Shown here piece after piece: positions 7,938 to 15,588 of a DNA stretch of 64,000 nucleotides. Position numbers and translations under genes: made by a program. Positions within the stretch are counted from its first letter, which is position 1, and every line of letters begins with the position of its first letter. Source of the DNA: an uncultured Anaerolineaceae bacterium (GTDB lineage: Bacteria; Chloroflexota; Anaerolineae; Anaerolineales; Anaerolineaceae). The stretch is from NCBI GenBank assembly GCA_938020565.1, contig CALIHP010000003.1, positions 1 through 64,000 on the forward strand. The letters are read 5' to 3'. Under the pieces are notes generated by a model, which saw only the letters and a program-made list of their open reading frames with translations, was not told the origin of the DNA and did no database searches.

Positions 7938-9011
7938 ATGAAACAATACTTTTGTTTGGGATCATATACAGAACCAATCCTTTTTGGCACCGGAGAGATC
8001 TTTAATGGAAAAGGGAAAGGCATTTCAATCTATGAATTTGAAAACGGAGATGGAAAACTCATTAACGAAATTTCCACACCTAACCCTTCTTTCTTCTGCG
8101 TTTACGAAGCGAAAAAGAAGATCTTCGCTGTAAACGAGATGAAAAAGTACCTGGGCCGATGGGGGGGCGGGATCACGGAAATTACCTATGATTCCTGTTT
8201 TAACTTAACGCTATCTGCCAGCTGGAATACAGGCGGAAAAGATCCCTGCCACGTCGAAATCGCCCCAAATCTCGGTTTCCTCGTCGCTTCAAACTTTCAT
8301 AGCGGTTCGATCAGCCTGTTCCCGTTAGATAAACAAGGCAATATTTCAGAGAACCAGCCTCAGATATTCAGTCATGAAGGAAGCAGCGTTCATCCAATTC
8401 GGCAAAAAGAGCCCCACGCGCACAGCTGCATTTTTGTACCGAATTCTGAAATCTTCTATATACCCGATCTGGGAATCGATCAACTGGTCGCATATGAATA
8501 TTCAGGAAAAACCGTAAAGCCTTTTCCGCCCGGAACGATCCATCTTCCACAAGGAAGCGGACCCCGTTTCGGAGAATTCAGTAAAAACGGGAAACATTTT
8601 TACCTGATTAACGAGCTTAGTTCAGAGATCATGCACTTCGCAAATATCGGCGATCGATTGATTCTTCAGGATCGGCAAAGCACATTGCCGCCGGATTACG
8701 CCGGAGAAAATATCTGCTCCGATTTGCACCTCACGCCAGATGAAACAAAACTTTATGCATCAAACCGCGGACACGACAGTATTGCCTGCTTCAATATCAG
8801 AAATGATGGAAAATTAGAATATGCCAATCGGACGCCTTGCGGCGGACGGACTCCAAGAAATTTCGCGATCGATCCACTCGGGAACTACGTCCTCGTAGGG
8901 AATCAGGATAGCGACTATATTGCCGTCTTTCGCATCCGACCCGATGGAGCTCTCGATCTTCAAAACCGAATCGAAGCCGGTTCACCGGTATGCATCCGGT
9001 TTATCGCATAG
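7938..9011 (+). CDS. Lactonase family protein (6-phosphogluconolactonase-type seven-bladed propeller)
   Basis: A 357-residue propeller protein of the Pgl/lactonase family. Diagnostic segments are PHAHSCIFVPNSEIFYIPDLG, GPRFGEFSKNGKHFYLINELSS (the family usually has GPRH) and NRGHDSIACFNI. No signal peptide is visible, so it is cytoplasmic. It starts 8 bases after the dehydrogenase, whose 3' end supplies GAGGA. It would hydrolyse a sugar lactone made by a dehydrogenase. It is the last gene of the operon that begins at 1034. Confidence 0.85.
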   Translation: MKQYFCLGSYTEPILFGTGEIFNGKGKGISIYEFENGDGKLINEISTPNPSFFCVYEAKKKIFAVNEMKKYLGRWGGGITEITYDSCFNLTLSASWNTGGKDPCHVEIAPNLGFLVASNFHSGSISLFPLDKQGNISENQPQIFSHEGSSVHPIRQKEPHAHSCIFVPNSEIFYIPDLGIDQLVAYEYSGKTVKPFPPGTIHLPQGSGPRFGEFSKNGKHFYLINELSSEIMHFANIGDRLILQDRQSTLPPDYAGENICSDLHLTPDETKLYASNRGHDSIACFNIRNDGKLEYANRTPCGGRTPRNFAIDPLGNYVLVGNQDSDYIAVFRIRPDGALDLQNRIEAGSPVCIRFIA

Positions 9012-9033
9012 CTTTGCCGTTTCCAGGATCGGG

Positions 9034-9039
9034 TATAAT
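9034..9039 (+). promoter_or_regulatory. -10 box giving a near-leaderless transcript for the esterase
   Basis: TATAAT ends nine bases before the ATG at 9048, so transcription would begin at about 9046, essentially at the start codon. A weak -35 (CTTTGC near 9012) lies upstream. No Shine-Dalgarno is present. Confidence 0.5.
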
Positions 9040-9047
9040 TTCCAGAC

Positions 9048-9875
9048 ATGCGAAAGACCCTTTTTCGATCCGCACTTCTCATCCTGATGGCCTGCATCCT
9101 CCGCCCGCACGCCGCAGACGGCTGTGCGGCTGGAGCCTCCGGGCAGCGGATCGAATTTCGCATGGAAACGCCGGGCGCTTCCCGACGCGGCGCGTTCGCC
9201 GTCTACGTTCCGCCCTGCTACGATCCCGACCGCGAGGACCCATATCCACTCCTGATCCTGCTGCACGGACATGATATGTCGCTGCAAACCTGGGACCAGC
9301 TCGGGCTCAACGCCGCATACAGTAACTACGCAAAATCCGTAAACTACCAGCCATATATGATCCTGACAGTCCTCGAATCGAACAACCTTATATCCCTTAA
9401 CATATCCGAATTCGATCTTTTTATTCTGGACGATATTCTTCCCTGGGTTGAAACCAACTTCAACGTCGGCGGAAGCCGAAATCTCCGCGCGCTCGGCGGC
9501 ATCTCCCGCGGCGCTTACTGGGCCGCGGATATCGTCTTTCGCCACCCGGACATGTTCCGGACCGTCGGATTGCATTCACTTCCAGGCTCCCCCTTTTACG
9601 ACCTCGAGTTCCATTACCTCGCCGAAGAAGCCAGCGAAAACGGCGATTCCTTTAACGTCTCCCTCGATATCGGCGAAAAAGACCCCTACGGCCCCGGAAG
9701 CCAGGTCTTCGAAAAACAGCTCGAAAACGAAAAAATCCCCTACCGATCGCTCGTTCAGCCAGGGGACCACTCGCTGTCTTACTGGGGAACGTATCTGGCC
9801 GATTATCTGACCTGGTACGGAAAATCGTTCGCCGTCGACGGGAAATCCGCGTCCAGCGGCAGCGTCGCCAAATAG
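9048..9875 (+). CDS. Secreted alpha/beta-hydrolase esterase (esterase D/enterochelin-esterase-like)
   Basis: A 275-residue exported hydrolase. The N-terminus is a signal sequence that may end at a lipobox (LMAC, Cys16) or a few residues later. LLILLHGHD is the oxyanion-side strand, GGISRGAYWA holds the nucleophile (S153), and PGDHSLSYW holds the likely His (about 241). The family cleaves acyl esters, for example acetyl or feruloyl groups on carbohydrates, so a role in releasing sugars outside the cell is plausible but inferred. Its 3' end overlaps the end of ribF on the other strand by 73 bases. There is no ribosome site; see the -10 box at 9034. Confidence 0.78.
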   Translation: MRKTLFRSALLILMACILRPHAADGCAAGASGQRIEFRMETPGASRRGAFAVYVPPCYDPDREDPYPLLILLHGHDMSLQTWDQLGLNAAYSNYAKSVNYQPYMILTVLESNNLISLNISEFDLFILDDILPWVETNFNVGGSRNLRALGGISRGAYWAADIVFRHPDMFRTVGLHSLPGSPFYDLEFHYLAEEASENGDSFNVSLDIGEKDPYGPGSQVFEKQLENEKIPYRSLVQPGDHSLSYWGTYLADYLTWYGKSFAVDGKSASSGSVAK

Positions 9876-10780
9876 CTCCGCGCGAAATCAATATCTGACC
9901 TCACCTGCCGAACCAGAGCGTCGCTATTCTCAAACTTCATCTCCGGACGAATAAACGCATGGAAATTAATCCGCCCCGTTTTCCCGTACCCGTCGACCGA
10001 CGCATCCAGCAAATATGACTCGATCGTCAGATCGCTCTTATCGTAAAACGTCGGACGCACGCCAATCGCCGTCACCGAATCATACCACTCGCCGTTCAGC
10101 TCGGTCCGCGTAACGTAGACCCCATTCGCTAAAACGATCTTCTCCTCCGGAAAGCGCAGGTTCAGCGTCGGAATACCGATCTTCGTTCCGAGCCTGGCGC
10201 CATGCCGGATCGTATTCCGGATAAAAAAAGGATAGCCGAGGAGCCGCTTCGCGTTCGATACGTCCCCGACCCGAAGAAAATCACGGATGCGCGTCGACGA
10301 AATTTCGCCGTCCGGGAGTCGGAGGCGCGGATGCACGATTAAATCAAACCCATACCGCCCGGCGAGGTCGGCTAAAACCCGATCCCTGCCCTCGCGATTT
10401 TTTCCCAGCGAAAAGCCTTCACCGACGCGAAGCTCTTTCATCCCAACCGCGCCCGCTAACCGGCGCAGGAACGCATCCGCGGACTGATCCGCGAGCGAAC
10501 GGTCGAACGGAACGGAGATCATCGCGTCCAGACCCAGCGCAGCCGCGAGTTCAGCCCCCTCTTCCGGAAGCAGGAGACGACTATTGACCGGGAGACGACC
10601 GAAAAAAACCGCCGGAAGCGGCGAAAACGTCACGAGGACGGCCGGAAGCTTCCGCTTTCGCGCATCCGCAATCATCGGGACCAGAATCGAACGGTGCCCG
10701 ACATGAAAACCGTCGTAAGCGCCGATCGCCGCGACCGAAGCGTCAAACCGAATCGAATCAAGATCGGAAGTCAGTAACAT
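9803..10780 (-). CDS. ribF: Bifunctional riboflavin kinase/FAD synthetase
   Basis: A 325-residue enzyme making FMN and then FAD. The N-terminal nucleotidyltransferase half has GAYDGFHVGHRSIL. The C-terminal flavokinase half has GARLGTKIGIPTLNL, where the family usually has G-PTAN, and later NFHAFIRPEMKFEN. Length is normal. It is the last gene of the nusA operon, 38 bases after truB, a common arrangement. Its end overlaps the convergent esterase. Confidence 0.95.
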   Translation of the reverse strand: MLLTSDLDSIRFDASVAAIGAYDGFHVGHRSILVPMIADARKRKLPAVLVTFSPLPAVFFGRLPVNSRLLLPEEGAELAAALGLDAMISVPFDRSLADQSADAFLRRLAGAVGMKELRVGEGFSLGKNREGRDRVLADLAGRYGFDLIVHPRLRLPDGEISSTRIRDFLRVGDVSNAKRLLGYPFFIRNTIRHGARLGTKIGIPTLNLRFPEEKIVLANGVYVTRTELNGEWYDSVTAIGVRPTFYDKSDLTIESYLLDASVDGYGKTGRINFHAFIRPEMKFENSDALVRQVRSDIDFARSYLATLPLDADFPSTANDFPYQVR

Positions 10781-10818
10781 GCGTTCAGCTTTTCAGGCCC
10801 GCATGGGCCACAGCGCCC

Positions 10819-11739
10819 TTACGAAATAAGCACCTTTTTCGGCTTCCAGAGCGCCGCCTCAGCGTCATATTGCAGAACAGCGACCAGTTCGCCCTGAAGC
10901 GAGACCGCTTTCGCGAACGCCGGATCAACGTTGGTCCCGGCTTCGGCCTGAATCGCCTTCCCGCATCGGATATCTCGCTCCATCTCAAGGTCAAGCTGAA
11001 TTTCCGTAAAATCCGCCAGCGAGTCGATCGCCGGGATCAGGTACTGGTACCAGTCCCCATTCTCGAACGCAGTCTTCAGCTCGTCCAGCGTCGCCGCCTG
11101 ACGAAGCGAAAAACGACCGCTTTTCGTACGCCGAAGCTCGCTCAAATACGCGCCGCAGCCCAACGCCGCCCCGAGTTCATGCGCTAACGATCGGATATAC
11201 GTCCCCGATGAGCAGTCGACCTCGACAGAAATATCCGGCGGATTAAATTCGACCAGGTCGAAAGCGTAAATCGTAACGCGCCGCTCCGGAATCTCGAAAA
11301 TTTCGCCGGCGCGTGCACGCTCGTATGCCTTTTTCCCACCGATTTTCAGCGCGGAATAACTCGGCGGACGCTGGACAATTTCACCGGTAAATTTCTTCAT
11401 CTCCGCTGAAACGCGTTCTTCGTCCAGCTCCGGCGTGCCGCCTGTCTTGATAACCTCTCCGTCCGCGTCATACGTATTCGAGACCGCGCCGAAAGTAAAC
11501 TGCGCCTCATAGCGCTTTCGATCGGTAATCAGGTACTCGCTAAGGCGGACCGCCGGGCCGACCAGCAAGACCAGAACGCCGGACGCGCGGGGATCCAGCG
11601 TTCCAATATGACCGATTCGGCGGATCCCCGTTCCGCGCCGAACGATCTGCACAACGTCATGCGAAGTCATTCCCGGCGGCTTATCGACGACCAGAACGCC
11701 GGAAATCGTATTCTTATATTTCTTACTCTCTTCGTTCAA
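10819..11739 (-). CDS. truB: tRNA pseudouridine(55) synthase
   Basis: A 306-residue enzyme that makes pseudouridine 55 in the T-loop of tRNAs. VVDKPPGMTSHDVV and GHIGTLDPRASGVL are the family motifs, with catalytic Asp49. SSGTYIRSLAHELG is the third conserved block. The C-terminal part resembles a PUA-like RNA-binding tail. It belongs to the nusA-infB-rbfA operon. Confidence 0.96.
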   Translation of the reverse strand: MNEESKKYKNTISGVLVVDKPPGMTSHDVVQIVRRGTGIRRIGHIGTLDPRASGVLVLLVGPAVRLSEYLITDRKRYEAQFTFGAVSNTYDADGEVIKTGGTPELDEERVSAEMKKFTGEIVQRPPSYSALKIGGKKAYERARAGEIFEIPERRVTIYAFDLVEFNPPDISVEVDCSSGTYIRSLAHELGAALGCGAYLSELRRTKSGRFSLRQAATLDELKTAFENGDWYQYLIPAIDSLADFTEIQLDLEMERDIRCGKAIQAEAGTNVDPAFAKAVSLQGELVAVLQYDAEAALWKPKKVLIS

Positions 11740-11845
11740 TTTTACGTCCTATCTCGCGCCGTCTTAACCGGCGCCGGATCGTCAGGAAACAGTCCCCTCG
11801 GCTCCAGAGCATAGTTTACCATGCATTATGCTGAAAAACCGCGGA

Positions 11846-12838
11846 TCACGCCGAACGAGCTGCGCGCGAGATCATCAGCTTCGTCGCCGCGACGACCGCC
11901 TCGCATACATCCGCCAGCCGTCCGGCAATATCCGCCCCGGCAGCGGCGATATGACCCCCGCCGCCGAACGAACTCGCGACGCTGGCGACGTTATATCCGG
12001 GCTTCGCCCGCCAGGAGACCTTCGTCCGTTCGCCGTCCTCAGATTCCATGAAAACGATCGCAACCTTTACCCCGTTCGAGGACAGCAGCCGGTTCACAAC
12101 GTTCGCGTCGTCCCCATCCGGGTATTTCGCCGCGACACGTTCCGAATGCCGGATTGTACTCCAGATCAGCGGAAGCTCGACGACCGTATTCCGCAGCGCA
12201 GCTTCCCAAAGCGCGTTCGCTTCAAGAGAATGAGCCTTGATTACGTCGGCAAAAATCTCATAAAGCTTTCCGCCCCGATCGACGAGCTCCGACGCCAGCC
12301 GGAGCGTCTTCGCCGAAACGTTCGACGTGCTGAAGCCCTGCGTATCGGTCAACACCCCGGAAAGGAGGAAATTCGCGCTGATTTCGTCGATCTCCAGTCC
12401 AAGGACCGGCATGATTTCCGCCAGAATCTCACAATTCGACGCCGCTTCCGCGTCAACATAGTTCAACACGCCAAAGCCTGGATTGGAATAATGATGATCA
12501 ATAACAATATCCGGCGTCATCTCCGGACGTTCGTCAAAAAACGTACCGCAGCGGTCGCGCGAACTGATATCCACGCAAATCGACAAATCAAACGCCTCTT
12601 CAGGAGCGCGCCGGACGCGGTCCGGCAAATCGCATCCCGAATCCGCCAGCCAGCCCTCCTTCGGAAGCGGGTCGCTGGAAATCAACTGAACCGATTTTCC
12701 AGCGTTTAAAAGCGCGCGTCCCAATCCAAAAAGCGATCCCAACGCATCTCCGTCGGGACGTATATGCGAAAAAATCGCAATCCTCTCAGCAGCTTCGATT
12801 TTCTCACGAATCTGATCCAGAATTCTCTGATCGTACAT
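11846..12838 (-). CDS. nrnA: Bifunctional oligoribonuclease/pAp phosphatase (DHH family)
   Basis: A 330-residue DHH/DHHA1 phosphoesterase that degrades very short RNAs and dephosphorylates pAp. Metal-binding motifs are HIRPDGDALGS, VDISSRDRCG and DHHYSNPG. The C-terminal DHHA1 domain has SFGGGGHIAAAG. The ATG at 12838 (MYDQRI) follows AAGGAGA, which itself lies inside the longer frame opened by a TTG, so the shorter start is right. It sits between rbfA and truB as in many Gram-positive-type operons. Confidence 0.93.
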   Translation of the reverse strand: MYDQRILDQIREKIEAAERIAIFSHIRPDGDALGSLFGLGRALLNAGKSVQLISSDPLPKEGWLADSGCDLPDRVRRAPEEAFDLSICVDISSRDRCGTFFDERPEMTPDIVIDHHYSNPGFGVLNYVDAEAASNCEILAEIMPVLGLEIDEISANFLLSGVLTDTQGFSTSNVSAKTLRLASELVDRGGKLYEIFADVIKAHSLEANALWEAALRNTVVELPLIWSTIRHSERVAAKYPDGDDANVVNRLLSSNGVKVAIVFMESEDGERTKVSWRAKPGYNVASVASSFGGGGHIAAAGADIAGRLADVCEAVVAATKLMISRAARSA

Positions 12839-12907
12839 TTTCGTCGGTTCTCCTTTTATCAACAGGTATACGCTGCGCCGCGTTTATCCACGGCGCGATT
12901 AACAGAC

Positions 12908-12942
12908 AGATCGCCCGGCGCTGACTTCTCACCGGGCGATCT
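12908..12942 (-). terminator. Hairpin after rbfA (possible weak terminator)
   Basis: AGATCGCCCGG (12908-12918) pairs perfectly with CCGGGCGATCT (12932-12942), giving an 11-base stem and 13-base loop. On the minus strand it lies between rbfA and nrnA. The following bases are only mildly T-rich, so readthrough is likely. A second GC stem (12875-12880 with 12891-12896) follows before nrnA. Confidence 0.5.
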
Positions 12943-12969
12943 TGTATTCGTTCTTTTCATATGGAACCG

Positions 12970-13413
12970 TTAGTCGGATTCAGGGAAAAGGCGCTGCCCG
13001 TTCCCACTATCGGTCCCATCGTCCGGCGACCCGGCGTCAGTCCCGCCGTCGAGACGTTTTTCAATCCGCTCACGTTCAAGCGCATGGAACAGTTCTTCCA
13101 TTCGCGCCGCGTTTTCCGGCGTCGGATCCCAATAGAAGCGCAGCCTCGGAAACTGGCGCAGCTCGACCGACTGCGCCAGGCCGCGCCGAATATACCCCGC
13201 CGCGGAAGTCAACGCCTCGATAACCTCGCCGCTCCGTTCGATCCCTTCAACCGCCGAAACGTAGATCGACGCATATTCCAACTCACGATCCACCTTAACG
13301 TCGGTCACCATCACGCCGGACAGGCGCGGATCTTCAATTTCGTACAGGAACATCTCCGCCAGCTCGTCGCGGATCCGATCCTCAATCTTCCGTATTCTGA
13401 TAGCTGAAGGCAT
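12970..13413 (-). CDS. rbfA: 30S ribosome-binding factor A
   Basis: A 147-residue KH-fold protein that helps mature the 16S rRNA 5' end. RIRKIEDRIRDELAEMFLYEIEDPRL and the following VTDVKVDREL are typical. FYWDPTPENAARMEELFHAL is the conserved C-terminal block, followed by a hydrophilic Asp/Gly-rich tail. It follows infB by 29 bases. Confidence 0.95.
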   Translation of the reverse strand: MPSAIRIRKIEDRIRDELAEMFLYEIEDPRLSGVMVTDVKVDRELEYASIYVSAVEGIERSGEVIEALTSAAGYIRRGLAQSVELRQFPRLRFYWDPTPENAARMEELFHALERERIEKRLDGGTDAGSPDDGTDSGNGQRLFPESD

Positions 13414-13442
13414 CCAGCCCTCCTTTCAACCTACGCGGGCAA

Positions 13443-15227
13443 TCAGGAACCGAACCGGTTCAGCGTAAACGCCTCGATCAGGTCGCCCGGCTTAAAATCC
13501 TCAAAGCCTTTTAACCCAATCCCACAGTCCAACCCGCTCTTAACTTCTTTAACGTCGTCCTTCTCGTGCCGAAGCGACGTAATTTCGCCGGTAAAAACCT
13601 TCTCGCCCTCGCGGATAACGTGCGCCTTCGTACCGCGGCGCATCTCGCCTTCCTTGACACGTGAACCGGCGATCGTCCCGACCTTCGAAATATTGAACGT
13701 CATCAGGACCTCCGCCCGCCCGACCATCGTCTCGATAAATTCCGGCTCAAGCATTCCTTTAACCGCCTTTTCAACATCTTCCATCAGGCGGTAAATAACG
13801 TTATAAATTCGGACCGAAACGCCTTCGGTTTCCGCGCGCTTCCGAGTCGCCGGGTCTGCCTGAACGTTAAAACCCAGAACGATCCCATGCGAGGCGGCGG
13901 CCAGCATAATATCGTTCTCACTGATATTTCCGGCTTCCGAATGCAGAATGTTGATCTTAATCTCGCCTTCTTTATTCAGCTCTTCAAGAGAACTGACAAT
14001 CGGCTCGAGCGAACCATGGACGTCCGTCTTAATAACGAGACAGAGCTCCTTCGCCTCACCGGCGCGGAACCGGGCAAACAGCTCTTCCAGCGTCGCTTTC
14101 GGCTGATTCGCCGTCAGCGCAGCGTCGGCTTTCGCCTGCGCGATCACGGCGCGGGCTTCCTTCTCCGAAGCGTACGTCTGGAAAACGTCGCCGGCGGCCG
14201 GAACTTCCGTCAGGCCCATGATCTGAACCGGAGTCGACGGGCCGGCTTTCTGAAGCTTTTTCCCGCGATAATCGAACATGGCCTTGATCCGGCCCATCGA
14301 TCGTCCCGCGAGAACGACGTCGCCCATTTTTAACGTTCCGTTCTGGACCAGGAGCGTCGCCATGACGCCCTTCTTCGGATCGACGGACGCTTCAATAACC
14401 GTCCCGAAAACCTTTCCTTTCGGGTTGGCGAAAATATTCATGTCCTCCGCCGTCACCAGAATCGCTTCCAGAAGATCGTCGATCCCCTGTTTCTGTTTCG
14501 CGGAAACCGGAACGACGAGCGTATCCCCGTCCCATTCGTCCGGGACCAGTCCCTGCTCGGAAAGCTGCTTCTTGACCAGGTCCGGATTCGCGTCCGAACG
14601 GTCGATCTTATTCAGCGCGACGATGATCGGGACCTGCGCCGCCTTCGCATGCGCAATCGCTTCCTTCGTCTGCGGCATGACGCCGTCGTTCGCCGCAACG
14701 ACCAGAATGACAATGTCAGCGCCCTGCGCTCCGCGCGCGCGCATCGCGCTGAACGCGGCGTGACCCGGAGTATCCAAAAACGTGATCAGCTTTTTTTTCG
14801 CTTCGATCTGATACGCGCCGATATGCTGCGTAATTCCGCCCGCTTCGCCGACCGCGACGTCGGTATGCCGGATTGCGTCCAGGAGCGACGTCTTACCATG
14901 GTCGACATGCCCCAGGATCGTCACGACCGGCGGCCGCTGGATCAGGGATTTCGGGTCCTCCCGGTTGATCAACTGACGCCAGAGCGGGATATCTCCGACG
15001 TTTTCTTCTTTCGTTTCCGCTTCGACCGTCGGCGGAACCGCCTCAAAGCCCAAATCGTTAGCAACAATCGCCGCCGTATCGAAATCAATCGTCTGATTGA
15101 TATTCGCCATCACGCCGTTCATCATCAGGATCTTCATCACCTGAATACTGTTCGCCTGAAGCAAGGAAGCCAAATCACGAACCGAGATACTGTAAGGGAT
15201 CTTAATTTTCTTTAATTCTTTTGTCAT
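13443..15227 (-). CDS. infB: Translation initiation factor IF-2 (short form)
   Basis: A 594-residue GTPase that brings initiator tRNA to the 30S subunit. One IF2-N domain spans about residues 8-62. The GTPase motifs are GHVDHGKT (106-113), DTPGH (152-156) and NKID (206-209). Domains II-IV follow and the C-terminus keeps the fMet-tRNA-binding fold. The long charged N-terminal region of proteobacterial IF-2 is absent, which is normal for several phyla. Confidence 0.97.
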   Translation of the reverse strand: MTKELKKIKIPYSISVRDLASLLQANSIQVMKILMMNGVMANINQTIDFDTAAIVANDLGFEAVPPTVEAETKEENVGDIPLWRQLINREDPKSLIQRPPVVTILGHVDHGKTSLLDAIRHTDVAVGEAGGITQHIGAYQIEAKKKLITFLDTPGHAAFSAMRARGAQGADIVILVVAANDGVMPQTKEAIAHAKAAQVPIIVALNKIDRSDANPDLVKKQLSEQGLVPDEWDGDTLVVPVSAKQKQGIDDLLEAILVTAEDMNIFANPKGKVFGTVIEASVDPKKGVMATLLVQNGTLKMGDVVLAGRSMGRIKAMFDYRGKKLQKAGPSTPVQIMGLTEVPAAGDVFQTYASEKEARAVIAQAKADAALTANQPKATLEELFARFRAGEAKELCLVIKTDVHGSLEPIVSSLEELNKEGEIKINILHSEAGNISENDIMLAAASHGIVLGFNVQADPATRKRAETEGVSVRIYNVIYRLMEDVEKAVKGMLEPEFIETMVGRAEVLMTFNISKVGTIAGSRVKEGEMRRGTKAHVIREGEKVFTGEITSLRHEKDDVKEVKSGLDCGIGLKGFEDFKPGDLIEAFTLNRFGS

Positions 15228-15276
15228 AGGTTTTCTCTCTCTTTCCGTGTCTTTTCCCTAATTTTTAGGCGATTCT

Positions 15277-15585
15277 TTAAACCTCGGCCGATCCGGCTTC
15301 CGCCGGAAGCTCCCCCATCCATTTTATCAAATTAGCCCGATCCGTTTCGGTCAGCTCGATCTTCAAATTCCGCGCCAACGAACCACGTTGAATCGCCTTT
15401 TCCCAACAACTCCGTTTATCATGCAAATACGCGCCGCGTCCCGCTAATTTACCGGTCTTATCCAGCTGGACGCCGGTTTCAGTCCGGACGATCCGGATCA
15501 GACCCCTTTTTGCCAGCACCTCGCGGCATCCGACGCAGGTTCGCTGCGGGACATGTTTCGGACGGGGACCCTTTTTCGCGCCCAT
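15277..15585 (-). CDS. ylxR: YlxR/RnpM RNA-binding protein
   Basis: A 102-residue protein between nusA and infB, its standard place. RTCVGCREVLAKRGLIRIVR and GRGAYLHDKRSCWEKAI are the DUF448/YlxR motifs. The family binds RNA, and RnpM is reported to modulate RNase P. It starts three bases after the nusA stop, so the two are translationally close. Confidence 0.92.
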   Translation of the reverse strand: MGAKKGPRPKHVPQRTCVGCREVLAKRGLIRIVRTETGVQLDKTGKLAGRGAYLHDKRSCWEKAIQRGSLARNLKIELTETDRANLIKWMGELPAEAGSAEV

Positions 15586-15588
15586 CGT

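Noticed and set aside
11828..12709. A 293-codon plus-strand frame opposite nrnA
   Set aside because: It is antisense to nrnA, is Arg-rich, and has no ribosome site or recognisable domain.
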